Source of the DNA: Reyranella sp. CPCC 100927
GTDB lineage: Bacteria; Pseudomonadota; Alphaproteobacteria; Reyranellales; Reyranellaceae
NCBI RefSeq assembly: GCF_007859315.1
Contig: NZ_VOHA01000001.1
Location: forward strand, 1,256,148-1,320,147
Length of the DNA stretch: 64,000 bases
Direction: 5' to 3'
In this document: positions 1 to 8,555 of the stretch, piece by piece
Layout: every line of letters starts with the position of its first letter
How positions within the stretch are numbered: the stretch's first letter is position 1
Translations under genes and position numbers: made by a program
The notes under the pieces: model-generated
Databases searched by the model: none
The model's input: the letters and a program-made list of their open reading frames with translations, nothing else
What the model was told of the DNA's origin: nothing

Positions 1-449
1 AGGCCCAGACGTTCTGGAAAATCCGCGAAAGCCACTCCGAGGCACAGAAGCTGGAGGGGCCATCGATCAAGCACGATATCTCGGTGCCGGTGGACCGGAT
101 TCCCGAGTTCGTCGACAAGGGCGTCGCCGCCATGAAGGCCGTCATGCCCGACCTGCGGCCGGTACCGTTCGGCCATGTCGGCGATGGCAATCTCCACTTT
201 AACGCCCAGGCGCCGGTGGGGATGGACAAGCCGGCCTTCTTCGCTCACCTGGGCGATATCAATCATGCCGTGCATGATCTTGTGCGCGAATTCGGTGGTT
301 CGATCTCGGCCGAACACGGCATCGGTCGCTTCAAGCTCGAGGAGCTGGAGCGTTATCGCGGCTCGGTCGAGCTGGACGCCATGCGCGCCATCAAGCGTGC
401 CCTGGATCCGAAGAACATCATGAACCCCGGCAAGGTTCTACGGGTTTGA
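1..449 (+). CDS. FAD-linked 2-hydroxyacid dehydrogenase, C-terminal part (5' truncated by window)
   Basis: The gene enters from the left edge, with reading frame starting at base 3, so only about 148 C-terminal residues are visible. They match the C-terminal domain of FAD-linked oxidases (glycolate oxidase GlcD, D-lactate and D-2-hydroxyglutarate dehydrogenases). Visible signatures are FGHVGDGNLHFN, the SAEHGIGRFK stretch and the terminal ALDPKNIMNPGKV motif, which in the family shape the flavin/substrate pocket and metal site. The protein would oxidise a D-2-hydroxyacid to a 2-oxoacid and pass electrons to an acceptor. Which hydroxyacid cannot be decided from this fragment. A GTG at base 84 is internal, because the frame is open and homologous upstream of it. 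Confidence 0.88.
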   Translation, partial: AQTFWKIRESHSEAQKLEGPSIKHDISVPVDRIPEFVDKGVAAMKAVMPDLRPVPFGHVGDGNLHFNAQAPVGMDKPAFFAHLGDINHAVHDLVREFGGSISAEHGIGRFKLEELERYRGSVELDAMRAIKRALDPKNIMNPGKVLRV

Positions 450-577
450 TCTAAATCCTTGATTCAAAATAGATTTATGCCGATGACTGCACTTGAGTGG
501 CGGATACATGCAGGTCCGGCGGCGGCCTGCGTGGCGGCTTGACGGCGGGCGGCCCTGCCCGTAAAAGAGCGCCGCAT

Positions 578-607
578 TCCGGCCCGCGTGGGCCGGATAC
601 TGTTTTT
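578..607 (+). terminator. Possible intrinsic terminator or leader hairpin before rpmB
   Basis: An 8-bp stem (TCCGGCCC pairing with GGGCCGGA) with a 4-base loop is followed four bases later by a run of five T. It lies between the hydroxyacid dehydrogenase and rpmB, so it could end the upstream transcript or sit in the rpmB leader. The T-run is separated from the stem, which lowers confidence. Confidence 0.4.
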
Positions 608-648
608 AGGGCGCGGCTTGGCCCGCGCGACCGATCGAGGACTGGACC

Positions 649-951
649 ATGACACGTCGTTGCGAGCTCTCCGGCAAGACGGTGCAGGTTGGCAACAACG
701 TCAGCCATGCCAACAACAAGACCAAGCGCCGTTTCCTGCCCAACCTGCAGGTCACGTCGGTGCTGTCGGATGCGCTGGGCCTGCCGGTCCGCCTGCGGCT
801 CACGCCGCGCGCCATCCGCACCATCGAGCACAACGGCGGCATCGACGCCTACCTGCTCGACACCAATGACAGCAAGCTGTCGCCGGAAATGAAGACGCTG
901 AAGAAGCGGGTGCGGATCGCCAAGACCAAGCGCGAGAAGGCCGCGGCCTGA
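649..951 (+). CDS. rpmB: 50S ribosomal protein L28
   Basis: A 100-residue basic protein with the L28 N-terminus (MTRRCELSGK) and the conserved run NNVSHANNKTKRRFLPNLQ. It is a component of the large ribosomal subunit. Length is in the usual range for alphaproteobacterial L28, which carries a C-terminal extension rich in Lys and Arg, as seen here. The ATG at 649 is preceded by a GAGG-type Shine-Dalgarno sequence. It stands alone, with a strong terminator immediately downstream, so it is probably monocistronic. Confidence 0.97.
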   Translation: MTRRCELSGKTVQVGNNVSHANNKTKRRFLPNLQVTSVLSDALGLPVRLRLTPRAIRTIEHNGGIDAYLLDTNDSKLSPEMKTLKKRVRIAKTKREKAAA

Positions 952-971
952 CACAGCTTTTCTCGGCTACC

Positions 972-1009
972 GAAGAAGGGCCCGCGCCATGCGCGGGCCC
1001 TTCTTCTTT
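972..1009 (+). terminator. Intrinsic terminator of rpmB
   Basis: A perfect 16-bp stem (972-987 with 991-1006), 3-base loop CAT, followed by TTT. It starts 20 bases after the rpmB stop codon. The strength of the stem and its position make this a confident factor-independent terminator. Confidence 0.9.
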
Positions 1010-1094
1010 GCGGCGCCCTTGATCCGCGGCCGGCTGCTCGCCACGTCATCCCGGGCGGTCGCCCGACAGGCGACCTCAACCGGAGGAACGGTTC

Positions 1095-1556
1095 ATGGAC
1101 GGCACTGCAGGCGCCGATGGGCGCAAGCCGCGGATGATCGGCATCAACCACGTCGCGCTCGAAGTCGGTGATATCGACGCAGCGCTGGAATTCTACGGTC
1201 GCATCTTCGACGTCACCCTGCGCGGGCGGGACGAGAACAACGCCTTCATCGACATGGGCGATCAGTTCCTGGCGCTGTTCCGTGGCTCGGCGCATGACGG
1301 CATCGAGGGGCGGCATTTCGGTCTGGTCGTCGACGACCGCTCCAGCGTTCGAGCGCGCGTGCTGGCGGCCGGTGGCAAGGTGCTGGACGGTCCGTTCCAG
1401 GATTTCCTCGATCCCTGGGGCAATCGGTTCGAGGTGATCGAATACGCCAACGTCCAGTTCACCAAGGCGCCCCAGGTGTTGCGTGGCATGGGCGTCGCGT
1501 TGGACAAGAACGACAAGGCGCGCCGCGAACTGGCGGAGAAGGGAATGGCGGAGTGA
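1095..1556 (+). CDS. VOC-family (glyoxalase/dioxygenase-like) protein
   Basis: 153 residues forming a single vicinal-oxygen-chelate unit. The beta-alpha-beta motif begins INHVALEVGDIDAALEFYGRIF, split here as INHVALEVGDID and AALEFYGRIF, and the second half ends in the typical DPWGNRFEVIEY. His of NHVAL and Glu of FEVIEY are at positions that bind metal in glyoxalase I and extradiol dioxygenases. The substrate is unknown. The ATG at 1095 follows a GGAGG sequence. The next gene, a Nudix hydrolase, starts inside its stop codon (GTGA overlap), so the two are translationally coupled. Confidence 0.85.
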   Translation: MDGTAGADGRKPRMIGINHVALEVGDIDAALEFYGRIFDVTLRGRDENNAFIDMGDQFLALFRGSAHDGIEGRHFGLVVDDRSSVRARVLAAGGKVLDGPFQDFLDPWGNRFEVIEYANVQFTKAPQVLRGMGVALDKNDKARRELAEKGMAE

Positions 1557-2185
1557 CGCCGCCGCGCTGGTTGACGTGGGCGCGGCAACTTCAGGCGATC
1601 GCTCAAACCGGCCTGACGTTCTCCAAGGACGTCTATGATCGCGAGCGCTATGAGGCGATCCGCGCTCTTGCCGCGCAGATCATGACCCAGCACGCCGACA
1701 TCGACGCGCAGCGGATCGAGGGCCTGTTCGCCGACCAGGTTGGCTACGCAACGCCCAAGGTGGATGTGCGTGCCGCGGTGTTTCGTGACGATGGCCGCAT
1801 CCTCCTCGTGCGTGAGGTCGCGGATGGCGGACGTTGGACGCTGCCGGGCGGTTGGGCCGACGTCAACCAGTCGCCGCGCGAATCCGTCGTGCGCGAAGTT
1901 CTTGAAGAGGCTGGGGTGCACGTGGCGGTTCGCAAGCTGGCAGCCGTCTACGATCGCGAACGCCATCCGCACCAGCCGCCCTACGCGTTCCACATCTACA
2001 AGCTCTTCTTCATCTGCGATCTGAAGGGCGGCGAGCCCCGACCCGGAATCGAAACCAGCGAGGTGGCGTTCTTCGCTGCCCAGGACGTGCCGGCCGACCT
2101 GTCACTCTCGCGCGTACTGCCACAGCAGATCCGCCGCATGTTCGAGCACGCCGCGTCACCCGACCTGCCCACGGACGTCGACTGA
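1553..2185 (+). CDS. Nudix hydrolase with N-terminal NUDIX_N2-type extension
   Basis: 210 residues. The Nudix box is complete around residues 100-122: GGWADVNQSPRESVVREV followed by LEEAG, giving the G-x5-E-x7-REVxEExG pattern that binds Mg2+ and cleaves nucleoside-diphosphate-X substrates. The N-terminal ~65 residues (WLTWARQLQAIAQTGLTF onward) match the helical cap seen in ADP-ribose-pyrophosphatase-like Nudix proteins. The GTG start overlaps the VOC stop by four bases. Its likely role is housecleaning or nucleotide-sugar hydrolysis; the exact substrate is not predictable. Confidence 0.88.
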   Translation: MTPPRWLTWARQLQAIAQTGLTFSKDVYDRERYEAIRALAAQIMTQHADIDAQRIEGLFADQVGYATPKVDVRAAVFRDDGRILLVREVADGGRWTLPGGWADVNQSPRESVVREVLEEAGVHVAVRKLAAVYDRERHPHQPPYAFHIYKLFFICDLKGGEPRPGIETSEVAFFAAQDVPADLSLSRVLPQQIRRMFEHAASPDLPTDVD

Positions 2186-2192
2186 GGCCTGA

Positions 2193-4211
2193 TCACTTCA
2201 GAACGCGCAGCAGGTCGACGTGGTCGTCGGTCCACGTCCGCCACTCCGGCCGCGTGGCGATGGGCACGACGATGGCCTTCACCAAGGGCCGGTCGAGCAG
2301 CACGGCATGGCGCGCCAGCAGCACCCAGTCGCTCTGGATGGCGCCCTCCTCGTCGAGGTCGCGCGCCATCACGATGGCCAGGCCGCGCGCCTGCGCGGCG
2401 CGCTCCAGCACCGGCGGCAGATTGAGGAACTTGTTGCTGACGTGGACGGCCAGGACACCGCTGGGCGCCAGGTGCTTGAAATAGAGATCGATGGCTTCCT
2501 GTGTGATCAGATGCAGCGGAATGGCATCACCTGAGAAAGCGTCGACAGCGAGCACGTCGTAGTTCTGCGGCGGTTCGCGCTCGAGACTCAGGCGCGCGTC
2601 GCCCATCACGACGTCGACTTTGGATGGCGCGTCCGACAGGAACGTGAAGTACTTGTGCGCGACGGCGACGACGCCGGGGTCGATGTCGTAGAAGCGATAG
2701 GTATCGCTGGCGCGGACGTGGGCGGCCAGGCCGCCAGTGCCCAGGCCGATCACGCCCACCTTGCGAGGTCCTTCGGGCAGCGACTGGATGAGGCGCCCGA
2801 TGCCCGACTCGTTGCGGTAGTAGCCGACCGCCCAGCGCCGCTTCTCGGGTGCCATCATCTGGGTGCCGTGGATGATGGTGCCGTGCGTGAGCTGGCGGTA
2901 ATAGTCGTCAGTGTCTTCCTTGCTGTCCATCACGCGCAACGTGCCGTAGAAGTTGCGCGTGATGGCGACGTCGTAGCGCGTGTTGTCGTAGCGGGCCCAG
3001 CCGGCCCAGCCGCCAAAGGCCATGGCTACGCTGCCCAGCGCGCAGCCGCCGATGATCAGGATGGTGTGGCTCAGGGCCATGGCCCGCAGCACGATCAGGG
3101 CGCCCGACACCGCCAGCACGATCTCGAGGTCGAAGGCGTTGGGCAGGACCGCTGGAAACAGCAGGCCGACCACACCGCCGCCGATGGCACCGCCGATGGC
3201 GATGCAGAGATAAAAGCCGCCCAGTCGCGACGGCGGTGGTCGCAACGACACCAGTTCGCCATGGCAGAACAGCGTCACCAGGAAGAGACCGGTGCAGTAG
3301 ATCAGCAGGTTCGGCACCAGCTTGTACGTCAGCGAGTGTGTCGTCATGGCGATCGCCATGGCGATGACCGCCAGTACCGCTGCCGCCAGCCACATGGGCC
3401 GGAAGTAGGGCAGGTTGCCGTCGAACCAGATCACGAATGTCGCGAGATATAGAACGAGCGGTGGGATCCACAGCAGCGGCATGGGCGCCACGTCGCGCGT
3501 CAGGAACTCGGTCACCGCGATCAACAGCGCCGAGGGCACGGCCGCCAGCACGACCCACAGCCAGGGCCGACCATCGTTGTCATCAGCTTGCGGCGCGGCA
3601 GTGACCGTCGGTGCAATTGTCGCGGCCGCCGGGCCGGCGTCGCGGCGGTTCTGCCATGCCAGGATGCCGACCAGGATCGCGTAGGCCACGTACGCCGCCG
3701 ACCAGACCCAGCGCTGGTCGGTCAGGCCCAGCCACGGTTCGATCAGGAACGGATACGCCAGCAATGCCGCCAGCGATGCCAGGTTGGAGAGCGCGAACAG
3801 CCGCCACGGCACCTGTCCGCGCCGCGCCAGCCAGGCCTGCAGCAGCGGTCCGCCGGCGGCCAGCAGCACGTAGGGCGGGCCGATGCTGGTGGCCAGCAAC
3901 GCCAGGATGCGGGGTGCCGGCATCGCATCGCCCGTGGGTTTCCACGACGGATCGGCCGACAGCGGCATGGTGAGCACGCTGGCGGCGAGCAGAACCAGGT
4001 GCAGCGTGGCTTGCATCCGCGGTGACAAATGCCGCGTCACGAAAGCGGCATAGCCGTAACCCGCCAGCAGTGCCGCCTGGAAGAAGACCAGCGACGCGGT
4101 CCATACCGGCGCGCCGCCACCGAACCAGGGCACGATGATGCGCCCGATCAGCGGCTGCACGAGGAACAGCAAAAAGGCGCCGAGAAACACTGCGATGGCA
4201 ACCAGAACCAT
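2193..4211 (-). CDS. Fused MFS-like membrane protein / spermidine-synthase-like domain
   Basis: 672 residues from the ATG at 4211. I prefer this start to an in-frame one at 4301 because it avoids a 73-base overlap with the upstream gene and has GGGAG about 10 bases before it. The N-terminal ~400 residues hold about 12 hydrophobic segments, beginning MVLVAIAVFLGAFLLFLVQP. The C-terminal ~230 residues are a Rossmann aminopropyltransferase-like domain with KVGVIGLGTGGLAAHV (motif I) and VDAFSGDAIPLHLI. Fusions of this kind are widespread. Polyamine aminopropylation is assumed from the domain, and true activity is unproven. It follows the phytase-like lipoprotein gene by 17 bases, suggesting one transcript. 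Confidence 0.85.
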   Translation of the reverse strand: MVLVAIAVFLGAFLLFLVQPLIGRIIVPWFGGGAPVWTASLVFFQAALLAGYGYAAFVTRHLSPRMQATLHLVLLAASVLTMPLSADPSWKPTGDAMPAPRILALLATSIGPPYVLLAAGGPLLQAWLARRGQVPWRLFALSNLASLAALLAYPFLIEPWLGLTDQRWVWSAAYVAYAILVGILAWQNRRDAGPAAATIAPTVTAAPQADDNDGRPWLWVVLAAVPSALLIAVTEFLTRDVAPMPLLWIPPLVLYLATFVIWFDGNLPYFRPMWLAAAVLAVIAMAIAMTTHSLTYKLVPNLLIYCTGLFLVTLFCHGELVSLRPPPSRLGGFYLCIAIGGAIGGGVVGLLFPAVLPNAFDLEIVLAVSGALIVLRAMALSHTILIIGGCALGSVAMAFGGWAGWARYDNTRYDVAITRNFYGTLRVMDSKEDTDDYYRQLTHGTIIHGTQMMAPEKRRWAVGYYRNESGIGRLIQSLPEGPRKVGVIGLGTGGLAAHVRASDTYRFYDIDPGVVAVAHKYFTFLSDAPSKVDVVMGDARLSLEREPPQNYDVLAVDAFSGDAIPLHLITQEAIDLYFKHLAPSGVLAVHVSNKFLNLPPVLERAAQARGLAIVMARDLDEEGAIQSDWVLLARHAVLLDRPLVKAIVVPIATRPEWRTWTDDHVDLLRVLK

Positions 4212-4228
4212 GGACGCGGCCGCTCCCG

Positions 4229-5272
4229 TCAATCCGCCAAGGCGAAATGCAATAGCATTGTCTGCTGTAGAAAGCTGAAGTTGTCGTCCGACATCAGCCA
4301 CAGCAAGGTCTCGCCGCCGGGGCCTCGGCGTGCGGCGATGCCCTCGAAATTGTCGCTGGCCCAGGGCGTTTCCAGCCGCGCCAGTTCCTCTGTGAGGACG
4401 ACAGCATCGGGCACCAAGGTCGACGTCGGCAGCCGCACGATGCGCGTTCGCCAGCCGGCGGGCAGGCTTACCGCGCGCTCAAGCAGGGCGATGTTGCCGT
4501 CGGGCAATACCGTTGCCGCCGTCGGGCGGAATCCCTCGACCAGTGGATAGTAGAAGCGGTTCCAGGTGACCGCTTGGCTCCGCAACGTGCCGATCCATCC
4601 GATCGTTGTGCCAGGTCTCAGGCTGTAGTCTTCGGCCAGCAAAAAGAGCCTGCCGTCGGGCAGCACGGTCATGGCCTCCAGGCCGGTATTGGCCGGCGCC
4701 GCCGGAAGCTGCGCCGGCGCCGGGAAGAGTATGGGCCGACCAGCGAGTCCGCCGCCTGTCGATTCGTCGCCGGCGGGGTATCGCAGCATGCGGTGGCGGC
4801 GTTCGAAGCCGACCAGCATGGAGCCGTCGGGAAGCATGGCGAGGCTTTCGGCGTCGCTCCAGATCTTGCCGACAAGCCAGGTATCGTCAGGCCCCTTCAA
4901 TCGACCGAGATGCGCATCATCCAGGCCCGCCAGATGGCCGTCAGGCGCATAGCGCAACCGGGCCGTCAGCCAGGCACCATCGTCGGACACAGTCCGCAAC
5001 CGACCGCCGTCTTCGGCAACCCAGAGATCGGACCAGCCGCCGAAGGCCCTGTGAGGGGCGCTGAGCGTCACGCCGCCACGCCAGATCAGTTTGCCGATCC
5101 GCGATGCCGCGCGGTTCTCGAGGTTGAATGTGACCGGTTGGACGCGCAGCGCCAGCCCGCCGGACAGGCTGTCGGGCTGACTGCTGCGAAACGGCGTGCA
5201 GGCGAACAGGATCGCAAGCGCCAGAAAAGCGCAGAATGCCGGCCCGCGCGTCAACGGTCGGAGAGCATTCAT
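4229..5272 (-). CDS. Lipoprotein with esterase-like/phytase-like beta-propeller domain
   Basis: 347 residues from the ATG at 5272; the open frame continues upstream but that part lies opposite the next gene and is not protein-like. The N-terminus is a lipoprotein signal, with hydrophobic AFCAFLALAI followed by the lipobox LFAC. The body has repeated propeller blades (LWVAEDGGRLRTVSDDG, ESLAMLPDGSMLVGFE, GLEAMTVLPDGRLFLLAED) and ends DNFEGIAARRGPGGETLLWL, typical of the 'esterase-like activity of phytase' family (PF13449). It probably resides in the outer membrane or periplasm. The enzymatic substrate is unknown. It is the first gene of a two-gene unit with the fused MFS/spermidine-synthase protein. 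Confidence 0.82.
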   Translation of the reverse strand: MNALRPLTRGPAFCAFLALAILFACTPFRSSQPDSLSGGLALRVQPVTFNLENRAASRIGKLIWRGGVTLSAPHRAFGGWSDLWVAEDGGRLRTVSDDGAWLTARLRYAPDGHLAGLDDAHLGRLKGPDDTWLVGKIWSDAESLAMLPDGSMLVGFERRHRMLRYPAGDESTGGGLAGRPILFPAPAQLPAAPANTGLEAMTVLPDGRLFLLAEDYSLRPGTTIGWIGTLRSQAVTWNRFYYPLVEGFRPTAATVLPDGNIALLERAVSLPAGWRTRIVRLPTSTLVPDAVVLTEELARLETPWASDNFEGIAARRGPGGETLLWLMSDDNFSFLQQTMLLHFALAD

Positions 5273-5350
5273 CGGCGCGCAAGCGGGTGACGACGCATCG
5301 CCGTCATTGTGCCATGGTAGAGGACAGTCGCCTTGCGTTAAAAAGCCGCC

Positions 5351-6121
5351 ATGACTTGCATGATCAAACGCCGTGATGCGCTGGCCGGTCTTCTGGCTGT
5401 GCCGGTGGCAGGCCCTGTCGCGGTGGCCCAGGCGCCCGCCGCAGGCGGGCAGCGTGTGTCGATCACCCTGGCCGGTGGGCGTACGTTTGGCGGGCGGCTG
5501 TTCACGCCGAACGCGAAGCCGGCGCCGGGCATACTGGTCGTGCATGATGGCTTCGGTGCGGTGAGCGAGTTCGATCGCATGGCCGATCTCCTGGCGTTCG
5601 AGGGCTTCGCCGCCATCGTTGTCGACCTGTTCGACGGCAAGGTGGCGCGCAACGATGAGGAGGCGGCAGCCCTGGCGCGTACGCTCGACGCCAAACTGGC
5701 GCGCGATGTGCTGGGGCAATGGTTCGACTGGCTACGCTCGCGGGATTTCTGCAACCAGCGTTTGGCCAGCATCGGGTTCGGCATCGGCGCCAGCCATTCG
5801 GTTCCCGTCAGCTCCGGCGCCGGCGTGTCGGCAACCGGCATCTACTACGGTCGCGTTGAAGAGTCGGCCGAGCAGTTGTACAGCGTCGATGGCCCGATCA
5901 TCGGCCACTTCGCCGAGCGCGACACATGGGCAAGTCCGCTGTCGCGGATCGACCTGGAGGTGCGGCTCAAGCGCCCGGGGCGCGTCGTCCAGTTCCACGT
6001 CTACCCAGGCAGTGGGGCGTTCGCCAATCCGTTGTCGCGCAACTACGACCGCGCCGATGCAGCGCTGGCTTGGAACCGCACCGTGGCGATGTTCAAGCCG
6101 GCCTGCGGGCTCGCCCCCTAG
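5351..6121 (+). CDS. Dienelactone-hydrolase-family protein, probably catalytically inactive, exported
   Basis: 256 residues. The N-terminus looks like a Tat-type signal (KRRDALAGLLAVPVAG, with Ala-rich cleavage region AVAQA). The alpha/beta-hydrolase fold of the DLH family is clear: PGILVVHDGFGAVSEFDRMA and FAAIVVDLFDGKVA. The canonical nucleophile elbow GxCxGG reads GFGIGA, so the Cys is Gly. The acid Asp is kept (HFAERD). The catalytic His motif normally read YPGAxHAF is YPGSGAFAN here, so the His is absent. Two of three triad residues are therefore missing, and a binding or scaffold role is more likely than hydrolysis. It is divergent from the lipoprotein gene. Confidence 0.8.
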   Translation: MTCMIKRRDALAGLLAVPVAGPVAVAQAPAAGGQRVSITLAGGRTFGGRLFTPNAKPAPGILVVHDGFGAVSEFDRMADLLAFEGFAAIVVDLFDGKVARNDEEAAALARTLDAKLARDVLGQWFDWLRSRDFCNQRLASIGFGIGASHSVPVSSGAGVSATGIYYGRVEESAEQLYSVDGPIIGHFAERDTWASPLSRIDLEVRLKRPGRVVQFHVYPGSGAFANPLSRNYDRADAALAWNRTVAMFKPACGLAP

Positions 6122-6142
6122 TCACGCTTCCCTGATACAGCT

Positions 6143-6228
6143 GTCATCCCGAGCACAGCGAGGGATCTTTCAATGCAGGCGCACCCGTGCGTCACTTTCA
6201 GAAGATCCCTCGCTGCGCTCGGGATGAC
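6143..6228. repeat. Palindromic intergenic repeat, family A, copy 1
   Basis: Two ~25-base inverted arms, GTCATCCCGAGCACAGCGAG and its near complement ending CGCTGCGCTCGGGATGAC, flank a ~36-base GC-rich loop. The same element recurs at least eight more times in the window. The loop is almost identical to that of the copy at 30144-30229. Confidence 0.93.
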
Positions 6229-6261
6229 GAATCCTGAGTCACACTCTAGCGATAGTCGGTA

Positions 6262-7770
6262 CTAGCGATGGTCGGTACCAGGGTTGGTCCGGTGGGATTT
6301 CACGGCGGCGAGCAGTACTGCTGCCATCACCCCCGGCAAGCCTGCATAAACCATGGCGACATGGAAGCCGCCGGCGAAGGCGGTACTGAACAGAGTGCCG
6401 AACGCAGCCGAATCGAGGCTGCCGACGGTCGTCACCTGATGTCGGTTGATGGCTACGACCGCCATGGTCTTGGCGTCGGCAATGCCTGCCGCTTCCAGGC
6501 CGGTGGCGAGGAGGGTCATCGCACGGGCACTCATCAGCGTGCCTAGCAATGCGATACCCAAGGTCATGCCTGCTTGCCGCAGGGCGTTCATTGTGGCTGA
6601 GGCCATGCCGGACCGCTCGCGCGGTACGGATGCCATCACTGCCGCGCTGGTAGCCGGTACGGCCAGTCCCATCCCGATTCCCAGGACGGCAAACAGCAGC
6701 GCGATCAAGGAATACGGCGTGTCCGGCTGGAATTCGCTCATGGCCAGCATCGCGACGCCGATCATTCCGTATCCTGTGATCATCAGCGTACGCACGTCAT
6801 ATCGCGCCGCCAGCCTGCCGAACACGGACGCAACGATGGCCATGGCGACAAACTGTGGCGCCATGCACCAGCCGGTCTCGGTCGCCGACCATCCCTGGGC
6901 CTGCTGGAGGAAGAGCGAGAAAAAGAACAGGCTGCTGTAGCCTGAGAAGCCGAGCACGAACGACGCCAGATTGATCACGGCGAAGCGGGCATTGCCGAAC
7001 AGCTGAAGCGGCAGAAGTGGTCGGCGGGTGCGGCTTTCGATGATCATGAAGACGATGAATGCGGCGAGCGCCACCGTCAGTGCCGCTATCGTGCCGGGCG
7101 CGGTCCAGCCCTGTTGGCCGGCCGCGATCAGGCCGTAGGTCAACGCGCCCAGCCACAGCACGCTCAACGCCTGACCGGCAGGGTCGAGGGCGGCATGATC
7201 GGGATGTGCCGTTTCCCGGATGCCCCAGACTCCCAGGCCGATCGTGATGGCGCCGATGGGGAGGTTGATCAGAAAGATGCTGGGCCATCCGGCGCTATCG
7301 ACCAGAATGCCCCCCAGGATGGGGCCGATGATCAGGGAGATGGCACTGAACGATGACCAGCCGCCGATCACGTGGGCCCGTTGCACCGGGTCGGGGAACG
7401 CTTGCGTGAGGATCGACAACGACCCGGGGATCAGAAACGCGCCGGCGACGCCCTGAACGGCGCAGCCGGCGATTAACACACCTAAGGTCGGTGCCACGGC
7501 GCAAATCGCCGATCCCACCATGAACACGGCGACTCCGATGAGCCACGACAGCTTGCGGCCGTAGCGATCGCCGATCGGGCCGGCCGACAGCATGAACGCC
7601 GACAGGCACAACGCATAGGCGCCGACAACCCACTGCAGGCCGGCAATGTCGGTGTGCAGTGCGGTTTGAATGGCCGGCAGCGCGACACTGACGATGCTGA
7701 CATCGAGCGCGGCAATGAACGTCCCGAGATAGACGGCCGCGACGAGGGCAGGACGGCGAGCATCGGTCAT
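6262..7770 (-). CDS. DHA2-type MFS multidrug efflux transporter (EmrB/QacA family)
   Basis: 502 residues with about 14 membrane segments, the size and topology of the 14-TMS drug:H+ antiporter family. Recognisable motifs are GPIGDRYGRKLSW (loop 2-3 motif A), VVGAYALCLSAFMLSAG in TM2 and the motif-C-like GPILGGILVDSAGW. It should export hydrophobic drugs from the inner membrane. The ATG at 7770 follows GGAG. The gene is divergent from a TetR regulator, and a 25-base palindrome sits 39 bases upstream of the start codon, so substrate-inducible repression by that regulator is likely. Confidence 0.93.
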   Translation of the reverse strand: MTDARRPALVAAVYLGTFIAALDVSIVSVALPAIQTALHTDIAGLQWVVGAYALCLSAFMLSAGPIGDRYGRKLSWLIGVAVFMVGSAICAVAPTLGVLIAGCAVQGVAGAFLIPGSLSILTQAFPDPVQRAHVIGGWSSFSAISLIIGPILGGILVDSAGWPSIFLINLPIGAITIGLGVWGIRETAHPDHAALDPAGQALSVLWLGALTYGLIAAGQQGWTAPGTIAALTVALAAFIVFMIIESRTRRPLLPLQLFGNARFAVINLASFVLGFSGYSSLFFFSLFLQQAQGWSATETGWCMAPQFVAMAIVASVFGRLAARYDVRTLMITGYGMIGVAMLAMSEFQPDTPYSLIALLFAVLGIGMGLAVPATSAAVMASVPRERSGMASATMNALRQAGMTLGIALLGTLMSARAMTLLATGLEAAGIADAKTMAVVAINRHQVTTVGSLDSAAFGTLFSTAFAGGFHVAMVYAGLPGVMAAVLLAAVKSHRTNPGTDHR

Positions 7771-7808
7771 GACGGCTCCAGAACCAGTGACTAGTGCCTG
7801 TCCTTAAG

Positions 7809-7833
7809 ATATCGACCGACCGTCGGTCAATAT
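7809..7833. promoter_or_regulatory. Palindromic operator between the MFS and TetR genes
   Basis: ATATCGACCGAC, one central C, then GTCGGTCAATAT: 11 of 12 positions are symmetric. It lies in the 100-base divergent intergenic region, 39 bases from the transporter start and 38 from the regulator start. Size and symmetry are typical of TetR-family operators. Confidence 0.8.
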
Positions 7834-7870
7834 AGTTAACATACTTGAAAACCACAATAAAATCTGGGAT

Positions 7871-8551
7871 ATGCGCTCAGGAGAACAGTTTGGCGAGCAA
7901 AGGGCCGATGTGAGCAACGTGCAGCGACAGCGCTCAGCTGGACATGCCAGGCCTGCCCGCAAGCCGCGAACCAAGCCTGCCGAGGTCAGACGCGACGATC
8001 TGATGGACGCGGCGGCAACATTGTTCATCGCCCGTGGCATCGATGCGACGACCATCGACGACATCGTCGCCGCGGCCGATGTCGCCAAGGGCACTTTCTA
8101 TCATTACTTCACGGCGAAGGCCGACGTGCTCGTCGCCTTGCGCGATCGCTTTTCGCAGGGGTTCGTGACGCGCGTCGCGGCGGCAGTCGATGCCTGTCCG
8201 GCTACGGACGCCGTCGCGCGGTTGCAACGCTGGACGGCCACGGCCGTCGACGCCTACCTGGATGCCTATCAGTTGCACGACGTCGTCTTTCACGACTATC
8301 GCCACGATCGTCGGCAGTCGCAGGAGAAGGACGTCGTCATCGAACAGGTGCTGGGAATCCTGACGGTCGGCATCCAAGCCGGAACGTGGTCGATCGAGTC
8401 GCCCCGGTCGACGGCCATGGTGATCTTTCACGGCATGCATGGCGTGGTGGATGACGCTATTGCGGCCGGCCATCCTGACCGGGGTCGGATCGTTCAGACG
8501 CTGACGGACTTGTTCCTGCGCATGCTGCGCGTCGCGGACCGGACGATTTAA
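7871..8551 (+). CDS. TetR/AcrR-family repressor
   Basis: 226 residues. The N-terminal helix-turn-helix runs from RRDDLMDAAATLFIARGID through TTIDDIVAAADVAKGTFYHYF, the canonical TetR DNA-binding domain, at residues ~40-90. The remainder is an all-helical ligand and dimerisation domain. The ~38-residue basic N-terminal extension (NVQRQRSAGHARPARKPRT) is unusual; a GTG near 7910 would shorten it, so the start is uncertain. Divergent arrangement with the efflux gene and the shared palindrome argue that it represses that transporter and itself. Confidence 0.9.
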   Translation: MRSGEQFGEQRADVSNVQRQRSAGHARPARKPRTKPAEVRRDDLMDAAATLFIARGIDATTIDDIVAAADVAKGTFYHYFTAKADVLVALRDRFSQGFVTRVAAAVDACPATDAVARLQRWTATAVDAYLDAYQLHDVVFHDYRHDRRQSQEKDVVIEQVLGILTVGIQAGTWSIESPRSTAMVIFHGMHGVVDDAIAAGHPDRGRIVQTLTDLFLRMLRVADRTI

Positions 8552-8555
8552 AGTG

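Noticed and set aside
4212..4301. Upstream ATG for the fused MFS/spermidine synthase
   Set aside because: It would overlap the preceding gene by 73 bases and adds a non-homologous tail; the ATG at 4211 has a better ribosome site.
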